Shown one piece after another: positions 18,301-27,191 of a DNA stretch of 64,000 nucleotides. The stretch covers positions 109,674 to 173,673 of the forward strand of contig CAIMAQ010000002.1 of NCBI GenBank assembly GCA_903839035.1. Reading direction: 5' to 3'. The notes beneath the pieces are model-generated. The model saw only the letters and a list, made by a program, of their open reading frames with translations, did not search any database and was not told the DNA's origin. This DNA comes from an uncultured Opitutia bacterium (GTDB lineage Bacteria > Verrucomicrobiota > Verrucomicrobiia > Opitutales > Opitutaceae). How positions within the stretch are numbered: position 1 is the stretch's first letter; every line of letters begins with the position of its first letter. The translations under genes and the position numbers were made by a program.

Positions 18301-18487
18301 TCGAGACCGCGTAGGGATTCATCCGGACCTTGCCGATGGTCACCTTGCGGCCCAGCTCGGCGGAGATGCGCTGCTCCGCCTGCGCCTTGACGATGGGTGG
18401 CAGGATGAAAAATCCGCTCACGGTAAACACCACGAAAAAGGCGATGACCGCGATCAACCAGCGGCGGCGGCGAAGCGTGAGATTCAT
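15344..18487 (-). CDS. DUF748/AsmA-like envelope protein
   Basis: From ATG 18487 (MNLTLRRRRW) the protein is 1047 residues. It has one N-terminal membrane anchor (about 6-29) and a very long periplasmic region. The start (VKAQAEQRISAELGRKVTIGKV) and the repeated SLKVNSARLEFKDLS-type blocks are typical of AsmA/DUF748 proteins, a relative of the bridge-like lipid-transport family. Pro/Ala-rich linkers occur near 330 and 590. The C-terminal part carries the DUF748 finish (FVPGESRLQPAEQPKLDTL). Neighbouring ykgJ is co-transcribed. A role in outer-membrane lipid traffic is inferred from the family only. Confidence 0.8.
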   Translation of the reverse strand: MNLTLRRRRWLIAVIAFFVVFTVSGFFILPPIVKAQAEQRISAELGRKVTIGKVRMNPYAVSMTIEQLNIELKDGTGSFLGWDRLYVNVDVLGSMFGDWAVSDIELDGAHLGVEILPSGALNFADVIAKVTALAAVTPGAPPPKPMRPIRVGSLKVNSARLEFKDLSRAKPFATVLGPVTFAVSQFRTVGASGAPYQFAATTEAGEKLTWSGTLSADPLESHGRFSLENLILAKYTPYLEDRVVAELTDGQLTVSGQYEASFIQKQITLKLGGGEVHLRGLKIGERANGPAAVELPVVDVAGIEADAIALKATVGSVSLAGGRIGVRREKDGSINLLNMLQPPIPAAPSAAVPAAGPVAPAKLPDALVKLITVKDLKIEVTDLGTPQPAQLLLSNLAVEVKNATLADGAAIPVAASFTWAPQGTVAVSGSVTLRPELTADLKNEVTGFAILPLSPYLEQFVNARITQGTVTTTNTVHAALPAGGGRPVIALAGDVTVEKFGLVDGLLNEELAGFGSLTLKNLKAATSPQLAVSLDEVALTAPYARIIINGETGKPYLDLLKEADKHINLLAVAKPLTPTAAPAPATIRAASPAPAAVRPKVEVGRVVIAGGDFSFEDRAIEPHVRMAITQFGGTVAGLSSANLAKADVDLHGTVDGTGPVAITGKLDPFGAVRSIDLKVDFKNVDLLPVSPYAGKFAGFELARGQLVVDVKVTIVDRKLDSANVITLNQFTFGAATNSPEATGLPVRLGVALLKDTDGRIIIDFPVQGSLDDPDFRYGKVVMRVIGNLLLKAATSPFSLLGSMFGGGGDELAFQDFVPGESRLQPAEQPKLDTLIKALTNRPTLSLGIEGSFDATADAYALKRLKLADVVRRKIWETQHAANPNISPPDQLVISPEENAAMVKQLFNEKFPPGTKFGAPLAEAPVVAAPPPPPPPGLFKRVVKIITFAEQREKTAAKKAEAQRVSDREQALTVAAEAGLPLEEMTGRLAETMPVDDNDLRALATARAQRVRDQLITVGRIGADRLFLSQSPDPAKQNKGPRVFLNLQ

Positions 18488-18539
18488 GCCCGGAAGCATG
18501 CGGGCTGCGGCCCGGGGCGGCAACCCCGCAGCAGAAAAA

Positions 18540-19016
18540 TTACTTCAGCGCAGCCAGCACTTTCCGCAGCTGCGCGGCGTGGTCCGCGGTGTCCACTTTC
18601 TCCAGCACGGCGAGCACCGTGCCATCGCGGTCCAGCACATAGGCGGCGCGCGCCGGGCCGCGGAACTTCCGGCCGTACATCGATTTCTCGACCACCGAGT
18701 CCGCCGCCTGGGCGAACAAATCCTCCGGGTCACTCGCCAGCGTGTAGCTGATTTTTTTCTTCGCCGCGTACTTCGCATGCGAGCCACAGGTGTCGCGGCT
18801 GACCGCGACGAGATTGTACCCGGCGCGGTCAAATTCCGCCGCATGCGCCGCCAGACTGTCATTCTGCCGGTCGCAGCCCGGTGTATTATTACGCATGTAA
18901 ACCGAGACAATGGTGCGCCGGGTGAGCAGGTCGGCCAAGGCCACGGTCCCGGCCTCGCCGTCACGGAAGACCTTGAGCTGGAATCGGGTATCGATTTTTT
19001 TGCCGGCGGAAATCAT
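18540..19016 (-). CDS. Peroxiredoxin, AhpC/TSA (BCP-like) family
   Basis: From ATG 19016 (MISAGKKIDT) the protein has 158 residues and a thioredoxin fold. The peroxidatic Cys48 sits in TPGC (T45-C48), and a second cysteine at 77 (RDTCGSHAKYAAK) could be the resolving residue. The SHAKYAAK stretch is typical of bacterioferritin-comigratory peroxiredoxins, which reduce hydroperoxides with thioredoxin. The gene lies 53 bases upstream of the DUF748 gene in the same orientation. The thioesterase gene is divergent from it. Confidence 0.85.
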   Translation of the reverse strand: MISAGKKIDTRFQLKVFRDGEAGTVALADLLTRRTIVSVYMRNNTPGCDRQNDSLAAHAAEFDRAGYNLVAVSRDTCGSHAKYAAKKKISYTLASDPEDLFAQAADSVVEKSMYGRKFRGPARAAYVLDRDGTVLAVLEKVDTADHAAQLRKVLAALK

Positions 19017-19135
19017 GGCCTCGAAATGAGCCCCGCCGCCCCCGCAGGTCAAGCCGGGCGGTGCCGGCTACTATTGTGACATCGGGCCGCACGGGCTTTG
19101 ACGTGGGCCGATTAATGCTCCAACGTCCGCCACGA

Positions 19136-19597
19136 ATGAAACCGGTCAAGGTCCCCGCTCTGGAGCTTTTCCTGCACGAGATGATCCCGCTCGCGAAGGC
19201 GATGGGCGTCGGCGTGGAGGTCAGCGATGATCGCGCGCTGGTCCTGACCGCCCCCAAGGAGCAGAACAAGAATTCGCTCAACACCGCCTTTGGCGGCAGC
19301 CTCGTTTCCCTCGCCACCCTCGCCGGCTACGGCGTCGTGTGGGAGTTGATGCGCAACGAAAAGGGCGCCGACAAACCCATCTGGCACATCGTCGTGAAGG
19401 AAAGCCGCGCGGCCTACCGCCGGCCTGTGATCGGCGACCTGCGCGCCATCTGCGAGCGTCCCGCCCAGGCGGCCATCGCGGAGTTCAAGGAGGCCCTCCA
19501 CCGTTACGGCAAGGCCAAGCTGAAGCTCAAGGCCTCCGTGGTCGAGGACGGCGCCGTCGCCGTGGATGTGACCGCCGCCTTCGTCGTCACGCGCTGA
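19136..19597 (+). CDS. Hotdog-fold thioesterase (YiiD C-terminal type)
   Basis: This 153-residue protein starts at ATG 19136. The segment NKNSLNTAFGGSLVSLATLAGYG followed by a WHIVVKES strand matches the YiiD C-terminal/putative thioesterase family, whose members hydrolyse acyl-CoA or acyl-ACP thioesters. The protein lacks an acetyltransferase half. In-frame starts further upstream (from 19061) are possible but the extra residues look non-coding. The substrate is unknown. Confidence 0.78.
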   Translation: MKPVKVPALELFLHEMIPLAKAMGVGVEVSDDRALVLTAPKEQNKNSLNTAFGGSLVSLATLAGYGVVWELMRNEKGADKPIWHIVVKESRAAYRRPVIGDLRAICERPAQAAIAEFKEALHRYGKAKLKLKASVVEDGAVAVDVTAAFVVTR

Positions 19598-19616
19598 GCG
19601 CCGGCGAAGCCGGCGC
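19598..19616. terminator. Perfect 8-bp hairpin after the thioesterase gene
   Basis: GCGCCGGC (19598-19605) and GCCGGCGC (19609-19616) form a perfect stem with a GAA loop directly after the stop codon. There is no T-run, so it may act as a Rho-dependent pause or mRNA end stabiliser. Confidence 0.5.
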
Positions 19617-19715
19617 CGGGTAAAGGGCAAGAGACGATGGGCGATGGATTCGTTTCACCGCAAGGGCAATCCAGCAGGCTTGCCCCACTCGCCCATCACC
19701 AATCGCCCCTCACCC

Positions 19716-19736
19716 GACCGCCGCTGCGCGGCGGTC
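19716..19736. terminator. Perfect 9-bp hairpin at the dUTPase 3' end
   Basis: GACCGCCGC (19716-19724) pairs perfectly with GCGGCGGTC (19728-19736) around a TGC loop and overlaps the stop codon of the minus-strand dUTPase gene (19735-19737). With the hairpin at 19598 it brackets the convergent junction. No T-run is present. Confidence 0.5.
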
Positions 19737-20106
19737 AGATATGCTTCGAGTCTGCCTCGTCCTTCTTGACGTAGCCGGACTCCTGCCGCTGGTGGTTCAC
19801 CGCGTTCTTCTTGAGATAAGCCTGGTAGACATCGTCGGCCGTCATGCCGAGTGTCTGTGCCAGCGAGACAAGAAAGTGAAACAGATCCACGACCTCGACC
19901 TTCGCGTTCTGCTCGTCGAACTTCTGGTACTTCGCCCACCATTTCCACGGCACGCTGTCGATCAGCTCGGCCGTCTCCTGCTGCATGGCGCGGGTGTAGT
20001 TGAGGATCCACTTGGCTTTTTCCTCGTCGGTCGGGGGCGGCAGGTTCACGCCAATCCGGGCATTTAAGGCGTCCTGCATGCGGAAGATTTCCTCGAGTTT
20101 GTCCAT
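19735..20106 (-). CDS. All-alpha dimeric dUTPase-like protein
   Basis: This 123-residue helical protein resembles dUTPase_2 (MazG-like all-alpha NTP pyrophosphatases), which hydrolyse dUTP to dUMP and keep uracil out of DNA. The metal-binding pattern is visible: E44-x2-E47 with D50 (ETAELID) and E71-x2-D74 (EVVD). The WKWWAKYQKFD stretch resembles the substrate pocket. Such short forms are common outside proteobacteria. The gene is divergent from the RG-rich protein gene, with about 220 bases between. Confidence 0.83.
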   Translation of the reverse strand: MDKLEEIFRMQDALNARIGVNLPPPTDEEKAKWILNYTRAMQQETAELIDSVPWKWWAKYQKFDEQNAKVEVVDLFHFLVSLAQTLGMTADDVYQAYLKKNAVNHQRQESGYVKKDEADSKHI

Positions 20107-20324
20107 GATGGGCGAGGCTGCGAAGCCGGCCCGGCTCTGGCAAGCCCGCCTTGGAGCGTAAGTTGCGTGCCCAGACCTAATTTGAAGTTGCCCCGGGAGG
20201 GCGGTTGGGCGACTTTGAGCCCTTCACGCCCGCGTCGAGCCGCAGTTTCTGCGCTCCGTAGGCTCTCATCAACACATCCGTTCTGCCGCTTTGCGGCATG
20301 AGCGTTCAGGAAAGAAAAAAACAC

Positions 20325-21506
20325 ATGTCAGATCCAGTATCGTCCGGCGACCCCCTCGGGGCTTCCGCCGCGACCGCCGCTTCGGCCTCCCCGGCCGCCG
20401 GCACAACCGCGCCGATCGGTTCGTTCGGCACCGCCAAGGGCTCCGGCCTCCTGCGCGGCAAACGACCCACGCCCGCCGCGGCTTCCGCCGCCCCGTCCGC
20501 CGCTGCCAGCGGCTATCAGCCCAGCACCATCGAGGTCCTCCGGCCTGCGAGCGAGTACAAGAACCCGTTCACGGGCGAGACGTCCGTGCCCTCGCCTGTT
20601 GTCAACGAGCCTGCGCCCCAGGCCGCTCCCTTGCCCTCCGTTGCTTCAGCGAAGGAGGATGCTCCTGCCCCGGTCCTCGTGATCGAGCGCGTGCCCGTCG
20701 CCGCCCCGGCCCCCGTGGCTCAGCCTGTCGTGGCCTCGGCCCCGGTGGCCGCTCCGGCTCCCGCGGCGGCTTCGACCTCCGAGTCCGAGCTGTTCCCGTT
20801 CACGCCGACTTCGGCGCCCGAGCGGAAACCCGCCGCACCCGCCGCGAAGGTCGAGCTCAACATCCTCCCCACCGAGGAAGTGAAGCGTCCGGCCGTCAGC
20901 TGGGGTGAAAGCGCCTCCAGCCACAACGGCGACCGCCGTGACGAGCGGCCGACGTTCAGCCCCGGCCGCCGCGATGGCCGCGAGCCGCGGCCGTTCGAGC
21001 CGCGTGAACCGCGCCGCGAACCCGCCGCCGGTGGCGAACGCCCCGAGCGCAGCTCCTTCCCCCGCGACGGTCAGCGTGACGGTCAGCGCGATTTCACGCG
21101 CTCCGAGCGCCCCGCCGCCGCCCCCGCGAAAAAGTCCGGCGGCTTCTTCGGCTGGCTCAAGAGCCTCTTCACCGAGAAACCCGCCGCGACCGAGACCCGG
21201 ACCGACGGACGCGGTGAGCGCGACGAACTTGGCCGCGACGGCCAGCCCCGGCACAACCGCCGCCGCCACCGTGGCGGACGCGGCCGGGGTGGTTACAACG
21301 GAGACAACCGTGGCCCGCGCGAACAGCCGCGTGATCCCCGGGATGAACCGTCGTCCCAGGGCGGCGAGCCCCGCGGCGAACAGCAGGGCGAACACCGTCA
21401 CGAAGGTGGCGGCGGCCGCCGTCGCAGCCGTGGCGGCCGGGGCCGCAACCGCGATGATCGCGGCGGTCCCCGTCCCGAGGGCCAGCAGGGCGGCGGCGCG
21501 ATCTAA
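20325..21506 (+). CDS. Disordered Pro/Ala- then Arg/Gly-rich protein
   Basis: I recognise no family. The start at ATG 20325 (MSDPVSSGDP) is favoured by AGGAAAG about 8 bases upstream. An in-frame ATG at 20298 would add 9 residues. The first half (to about 190) is Ala/Pro/Ser-rich with short hydrophobic islands (STIEVLRPA, VELNILPTEEV). The second half is dense in Arg, Gly, Asp and Glu with RGG-like clusters (RHRGGRGRGGYNGDNRG). A hydrophobic island GGFFGWLKSLF lies between them. The composition suggests an RNA- or nucleoid-binding disordered protein, possibly membrane-tethered. A strong terminator follows. Confidence 0.7.
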   Translation: MSDPVSSGDPLGASAATAASASPAAGTTAPIGSFGTAKGSGLLRGKRPTPAAASAAPSAAASGYQPSTIEVLRPASEYKNPFTGETSVPSPVVNEPAPQAAPLPSVASAKEDAPAPVLVIERVPVAAPAPVAQPVVASAPVAAPAPAAASTSESELFPFTPTSAPERKPAAPAAKVELNILPTEEVKRPAVSWGESASSHNGDRRDERPTFSPGRRDGREPRPFEPREPRREPAAGGERPERSSFPRDGQRDGQRDFTRSERPAAAPAKKSGGFFGWLKSLFTEKPAATETRTDGRGERDELGRDGQPRHNRRRHRGGRGRGGYNGDNRGPREQPRDPRDEPSSQGGEPRGEQQGEHRHEGGGGRRRSRGGRGRNRDDRGGPRPEGQQGGGAI

Positions 21507-21533
21507 GCGCCCCACCCGCTCCCATCACTCCAA

Positions 21534-21562
21534 GGCGCCCGCTCCCCGCGGGCGCCTTTTTT
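21534..21562 (+). terminator. Rho-independent terminator
   Basis: GGCGCCCG (21534-21541) pairs perfectly with CGGGCGCC (21549-21556) and is followed by six T residues (21557-21562). It lies 28 bases after the stop of the RG-rich protein gene and before murA. It is the cleanest intrinsic terminator on the plus strand in this window. Confidence 0.9.
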
Positions 21563-21718
21563 GTGCCCGGACGGAATTCAGACCATCAGCCCTATCCGTC
21601 CTATCTCCTCCCGCTCCCGGGAAAAGAATTGCTGCCGCTCTCACCCCCGCCTCACGGTGGTTCAGGATTTCCCGATTCAGGCTTTCCACTTTCACCTTTC
21701 CACCTTCAACCTCCCGCA

Positions 21719-23008
21719 ATGCCCGATCTCATCGTCAACGGCGGCAAAGCCCTCTCCGGCACCATCACGCCGTCGGGTAACAAGAACTCCGCGCTACCCA
21801 TCCTCTGCGCCACGCTCCTGACCGACGCGCCGGTGCGGCTGCTGAACGTCCCGGCCATCACCGACGTCGACAAGCTCGTCGCGTTTTTCTCCGAGCAGGG
21901 CTCGAAGATCACCTGGGACAAGGCCACGGGCACGATGACGCTCGACCACTCGTCCTTCGACGGCTCCCGCCTGCAGGGCGAACTGCCTTCCGGCATGCGT
22001 TCGTCCGTGCTGTTGTTCGCCCCGTTGCTCCAGCGCCTGAAGAAGATCGCCATCCCAACCAACGCCAAGGGCTGTTCCCTCGGCATCCGGGAACTCGACC
22101 CGCACCTCGAGATCCTCGAAAAACTCGGCGCCAAGATTTCCCACCGGAAGTCGCTGACCATGACGCTCAAGGATCGCTTCCAGGGCGCCCGCCACTGGCC
22201 GGACTACATGTCCGTCACCGCGACGGAAAATTTCGTCATGGCCGCCGCCCTCGCCGATGGCACCTCCGTCATCATCAACGCCGCCAGCGAGCCGCATGTG
22301 CAGGACCTCTGCGCCGTCCTCGTGGGCATGGGCGCCAAAATTTCCGGCCTCGGCACCAGCCAACTCACCGTCGAGGGCGTGAAGCGCCTCAAGGGCGGCA
22401 CGTTCACCATCAACACCGACTACCACGAGGTCGTGACCTTCCTCGCCCTCGGCGCCATCACCGGCGGCGAGGTCCGGGTGCGCCACTCGCTGCCCCACCA
22501 CTTCGACCTCATCACGCGCTCGTTCGAGAAGCTCGGCGTCGTCATCGAGCACCAGGGCGACACCGCCATCGTCCGCCGCGGCCAGAAACTCGTCATCGAG
22601 TCGCCGTACACGAGCAATTTGCTCCCCAAGATCGAGGCCGCCCCGTGGCCGTACTTCCCGGTGGACCTGCTGCCGTGCATGATCGCGCTGTCGGTCCGCG
22701 CGAAGGGCGCCATCCAATTTTGGAACAAGGTGTACGAGGGCGGCTTCACCTGGATTCCCGAGCTCTCGAAGTTCGGCGCGCATGTCGTCGTGAGTGACCC
22801 GCACCGCATCATTGTCTTCGGTGACCGCCCCCTGCGTCCCGCCACCGTGGACGCCCCCTACATCATCCGCGCCGCCGTCGCCCTCTACATGGTCGCAGCG
22901 AGCATCCCGGGCCGCTCGGTCGTGAAAAACGCCGACACCATCAAGCGCGCCCACCCGAACTTCGTCGAAAACCTCCGCAGCCTCGGCGCCGAGGTGGAGT
23001 GGAAGTGA
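21719..23008 (+). CDS. murA: UDP-N-acetylglucosamine 1-carboxyvinyltransferase (MurA family)
   Basis: MurA transfers enolpyruvate from PEP to UDP-GlcNAc in the first committed step of peptidoglycan synthesis. From ATG 21719 the protein is 429 residues. The conserved K22-N23 pair (GNKNS), MRSSVLLFAPLL and the active-loop cysteine C119 (GCSLGIRELDPHL) are present, so fosfomycin could in principle bind. The usual FPTDLQ appears here as FPVDLL, keeping the catalytic Asp. It is rather divergent, so it could be a second, specialised copy. An in-frame upstream extension to 21563 is non-coding. Confidence 0.87.
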   Translation: MPDLIVNGGKALSGTITPSGNKNSALPILCATLLTDAPVRLLNVPAITDVDKLVAFFSEQGSKITWDKATGTMTLDHSSFDGSRLQGELPSGMRSSVLLFAPLLQRLKKIAIPTNAKGCSLGIRELDPHLEILEKLGAKISHRKSLTMTLKDRFQGARHWPDYMSVTATENFVMAAALADGTSVIINAASEPHVQDLCAVLVGMGAKISGLGTSQLTVEGVKRLKGGTFTINTDYHEVVTFLALGAITGGEVRVRHSLPHHFDLITRSFEKLGVVIEHQGDTAIVRRGQKLVIESPYTSNLLPKIEAAPWPYFPVDLLPCMIALSVRAKGAIQFWNKVYEGGFTWIPELSKFGAHVVVSDPHRIIVFGDRPLRPATVDAPYIIRAAVALYMVAASIPGRSVVKNADTIKRAHPNFVENLRSLGAEVEWK

Positions 23009-23015
23009 ACGGAAT

Positions 23016-23110
23016 TTCGATTTTCGAATCTCGTTTTCGATTGTTAACCACCGCAGCTGAGCCCCCGTCATCGCCATGAGCCAATCGAAGATCGAGAATC
23101 AAAAATCGAA
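23016..23110. repeat. Imperfect inverted repeat between murA and ruvB
   Basis: The left arm 23016-23043 and right arm 23082-23110 are complementary apart from one gap and about four mismatches. Both are built from TTCGATTTT…CTCG…TTCGATTG-like AT-rich sequence that contrasts with the GC-rich flanks. The right arm ends two bases before ATG 23112, so an upstream ruvB start at 23076 would translate the repeat. Confidence 0.75.
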
Positions 23111-23111
23111 A

Positions 23112-24152
<1,041 letters not shown>

Positions 24153-24153
24153 C

Positions 24154-25206
24154 TCAGAGCTTGAGCGTGATTTCCTTGCCCTGCGCCGACGAGGCGTAGA
24201 TCGCCTCGAGGATGCCGATGACCTTGATCGTCTCGGTCCACGGCACCGGCGAGGGCTTGCCGTTTTTCACGCAGTCCACAAACGCCGCGATCTCGTTCCA
24301 GTGTGGGTGCGGCACGGACACCGGGCTCTTCAGCGTGCCCTGCGCGAACGCGCCGTTCGTCACCGTCGCGAAGTCCGCGCTCGGCCATTTCAGGCCGCCC
24401 TTTTTGCCAAAAATCTGGGCGAGCAGCTCCTCATCCTCGACCTGGTGGCACATCCACGCGGCCTCAAGGAGGAGCGTGGCGCCGTTGTCGAAGTGCACGA
24501 TGCCCGTGGCGAAATCCTCCACGGTGTAACGCTCGCGGTCCCACTCGCCCCACTGGTTGGGCATGTCGTGGCCCTTGGCAAAGACGGTCTTCGCGGTGCC
24601 GGACACGCGCACGGGTTTCGGGAAGTCCATCAGCCACAGGCAGAGGTCGAGCGCGTGCACGCCGATGTCCATGCACGGGCCGCCGCCGGCGAGCTTCGCA
24701 TCGATGAAACCCGGGGAGGGCGGCAGCCAGGCGCGGCGCATCGCGCGGACGCGGGCGTGGTAGGGCTCGCCCATGTTGCCGCCGTCCACCCAGGCCTTCG
24801 CCGCCACCGCGCTCGAGGTGAAGCGCTGGTGCTGCGCGGTCATGAGCTTGAGCTTGTTCTTGTCCGCCAGCTTGCCCATCTCGCGTACCTCCGCGGTCGA
24901 GACCGCCAGGGGTTTCTCGCAAATGACGTTCACCCCGGCACCGAGCGCGGCGAGGGCGGCGGGCGTGTGCACCTTGTTCGGCGTGCAGATGTCCACCGCG
25001 TCAAGGTCGAGTTTCAGCAGGTCGCGGTAGTCGGAGAAGGTCTTCACCCCACCCGCGGCCGCCGCAGCTTTCACCGCCGTGGCCTCAGAAACGTCGGCGA
25101 TGCCGACGATTTCGACGTCCGGAAGATTCTTCCAGCCGGGGATGTGCACGGCCTGGGCGATGCCGCCCCCGCCGATGAGACCAACGCGAAATTTACGGGA
25201 TTTCAT
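24154..25206 (-). CDS. Gfo/Idh/MocA-family oxidoreductase
   Basis: This 350-residue NAD(P)-dependent sugar or cyclitol dehydrogenase-like protein has an N-terminal Rossmann fold (GGGGIA, 12-17) and the family hallmark CEKPL with K98. Its C-terminal catalytic domain contains DIGVHALD (D180, H184). Substrates in the family include inositol, glucose-fructose and N-acetyl sugars, and cannot be assigned here. No signal peptide is seen. Together with the upstream SDR gene on the same strand it may take part in carbohydrate oxidation, but the genes are 111 bases apart. Confidence 0.88.
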   Translation of the reverse strand: MKSRKFRVGLIGGGGIAQAVHIPGWKNLPDVEIVGIADVSEATAVKAAAAAGGVKTFSDYRDLLKLDLDAVDICTPNKVHTPAALAALGAGVNVICEKPLAVSTAEVREMGKLADKNKLKLMTAQHQRFTSSAVAAKAWVDGGNMGEPYHARVRAMRRAWLPPSPGFIDAKLAGGGPCMDIGVHALDLCLWLMDFPKPVRVSGTAKTVFAKGHDMPNQWGEWDRERYTVEDFATGIVHFDNGATLLLEAAWMCHQVEDEELLAQIFGKKGGLKWPSADFATVTNGAFAQGTLKSPVSVPHPHWNEIAAFVDCVKNGKPSPVPWTETIKVIGILEAIYASSAQGKEITLKL

Positions 25207-25317
25207 AATTTAAGCGCTCCAAGCGAGCCCGACCGCAGCGTCCGCGACAATCCCAAACCGGCCGGGGGTGCGGTCAGAAACGCCCCGCTAGTCGTCAGAC
25301 CCGGCTTTAACCGCCAA

Positions 25318-26025
25318 CTACAGGTCACCCAGCTGCGGACGGAGGATGATTTCCTCCACCACCGTGCGGCGTGAGAGCCGGTAAATGTCCACAAACGCCC
25401 GCGCCACGTCCTCGACCGGCATCATCCGCGCCTCGGGCACGCCGCTGCCCTTCCAGGACGGCGACGCCGTCGCGCCGGGATACACACAGCAGACGCGCAC
25501 GCCCTTGTCCTTCAGCTCGGCGCGCATGACCTTCGACAGCCCGGTGAGGCCGAATTTGGAGGAACTGTAGCCCGCGCCACCCGGGTAGGCGCTCAGTCCG
25601 GCAATCGAGCCCATGTTAAACACGTCACCGCGGCCGCGCTTGATCATCGCGGGCAGAAACACCCGCGAGACGAGGAAAACGCTGCGCAGGTTGGCCGCGA
25701 TCTGCTGGTCAAACTCCGCCACGCTCATCGCGATCAGCGGCGCGCCGGCGAACTTGCCGGCGTTGTTGATGAGCACGTCCAAGACGCCGAAGCGCTTGGT
25801 CACGGCCTTGGCCATCGCCGCAACCGCGGCCTCGTCGGCCACGTCGCAGGGGAAAATTTCAGCCGTCGCACCCAGCTTGGCGCAAGCGCGGGCCACCGTG
25901 CCCAGGTTCCTGGCATTACGCGCCACCAGCGCGAGCCGCACGCCCTTGATTTGCCGGGCAAAGACCTTGGCAATGGCCTCGCCAATGCCTTGGGAGGAGC
26001 CGGTAATCAGGACGACAGGTTTCAT
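25318..26025 (-). CDS. SDR-family oxidoreductase
   Basis: This classical short-chain dehydrogenase/reductase of 235 residues has the nucleotide loop TGSSQGIG (8-15), the NNAG motif (87-90) and the catalytic S140, Y153 and K157 (Y-SSS-K). The substrate is not evident. An ARN/ARNARN basic stretch after the second beta strand could favour NADP(H). A palindromic repeat separates it from the upstream folE2 gene. Confidence 0.88.
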   Translation of the reverse strand: MKPVVLITGSSQGIGEAIAKVFARQIKGVRLALVARNARNLGTVARACAKLGATAEIFPCDVADEAAVAAMAKAVTKRFGVLDVLINNAGKFAGAPLIAMSVAEFDQQIAANLRSVFLVSRVFLPAMIKRGRGDVFNMGSIAGLSAYPGGAGYSSSKFGLTGLSKVMRAELKDKGVRVCCVYPGATASPSWKGSGVPEARMMPVEDVARAFVDIYRLSRRTVVEEIILRPQLGDL

Positions 26026-26030
26026 GATTT

Positions 26031-26115
26031 ATAACGCGGAAACGCGGAGGAGCGGGAAAACCGGGAGTGAGAAATGACTTTTCAGCGTCTCCGCTCCTCC
26101 GCCCTTCCGCGATAA
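26031..26115. repeat. Inverted repeat between folE2 and the SDR gene
   Basis: The arms at 26031-26055 and 26091-26115 are complementary at 21 of 25 positions (core CGCGGA…CGGAGGAGCGG), with a 35-base loop. It fills nearly the whole intergenic gap of the two minus-strand genes. The sequence differs from the 2945 and 11813 repeats but its size and position are similar. Confidence 0.75.
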
Positions 26116-26128
26116 AAAACTCCCCGCT

Positions 26129-27106
26129 TCAGCACCGCAGCGAGGAAAAATCCATGAAGTCGGCGCTGAAGCCGGCCTTCACCCCCTTGCAGATCACGCT
26201 CACGGCGTCGTGCGAGTGCAGCGACTCCAGGTGCGAGCACGCGATCTGGAAATCCTTGATGCGCCGGTCGCCGTTGAACTCGCGGTAGAGCAACCGGGCG
26301 GCGTCCTCCACGAACTTCAGGTTCGCCCCGTTGAGTTCGGCAAACGCCTGCTCGTCCTCGCGCTTCACCATCACCTGCGTCTCCGTCTGGAGCGCGTTGA
26401 CGCAGTGCGCCCGGACATCCTCGATCCAGATTTTTTTGCCCTCGGCCGCCTCGATGGTCACCCGCGCCTTGCTACGCTGCGAATGCGGCACGCCGTACGT
26501 GCCGCGCTGGTCCCGCGCGTGTTCGTTCAGCTCTGCGGAGCACGGGCACGCCGAGGAGTAGACGAAGTCAAAATGCATGAACCGGCGGTAGCGGCCGGTG
26601 CGCGTCATCACGCCCTCGAAGGCCACCTCGTAATACTGCCAGCCCTCCAGACCGCTCCGCAGGCTCGGCTGCAGCATCGGGTAGGAAAACGCCACCTTCA
26701 GCCGCGCCGCCTTGCTGTCCACCTTGCGCATGTAGGCCTTCAGGATCTTGCCCATCCACTCGCCGGTGATCACGCCCTCCTTGTGCTCGTAGAACGAGCG
26801 CATGATGCGGCTCATGTTGATGCCCTTCAGCTCGGCCTCAAGCGAGACGGTGCCGGTCACGCTGGTCTCGAGCGTGAGGGTTGTGCCCGCCTTGGTGCGG
26901 TATTTCAGGGGCAGGCGGAAATTATGAATGCCGACCTGTTGGATCGGCACACGCGCGCCCTGCAGCGCCGTGGGCGAGGCCTCCATCATGTCGGGCAGCG
27001 TCGCCACATAGGCGGGCGTGGCCCGGAACGCCGCGTCGTAGGTGTGCTTGATCCGCGCGGGGGTGCCGTCCGCGGAACGATGGAGATACATCGGCTTGTG
27101 CTTCAT
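26129..27106 (-). CDS. folE2: GTP cyclohydrolase FolE2 (type IB)
   Basis: FolE2 converts GTP to 7,8-dihydroneopterin triphosphate, the entry to folate and queuosine synthesis, and often replaces FolE when zinc is scarce. The 325-residue protein carries the type IB metal site segment [12 protein letters not shown] (C187, C189) and the [10 protein letters not shown] segment. The PTPS/QueD gene lies 85 bases upstream on the same strand, so both enzymes probably feed one pterin pathway. The window also has a zinc importer and a COG0523 GTPase. Confidence 0.92.
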   Translation of the reverse strand: MKHKPMYLHRSADGTPARIKHTYDAAFRATPAYVATLPDMMEASPTALQGARVPIQQVGIHNFRLPLKYRTKAGTTLTLETSVTGTVSLEAELKGINMSRIMRSFYEHKEGVITGEWMGKILKAYMRKVDSKAARLKVAFSYPMLQPSLRSGLEGWQYYEVAFEGVMTRTGRYRRFMHFDFVYSSACPCSAELNEHARDQRGTYGVPHSQRSKARVTIEAAEGKKIWIEDVRAHCVNALQTETQVMVKREDEQAFAELNGANLKFVEDAARLLYREFNGDRRIKDFQIACSHLESLHSHDAVSVICKGVKAGFSADFMDFSSLRC

Positions 27107-27191
27107 GTCGTTTTTATACGTTTCAAACGGCCAGGCGGTTGTGACGATAACCGTAGTCCCGCCAGGGCGGGATTAGCTGGCCCAGGGAAGG

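Noticed and set aside
20107..20324. Riboswitch upstream of the RG-rich protein gene
   Set aside because: No conserved riboswitch core could be recognised; only an AGGAAAG ribosome-binding site is visible.
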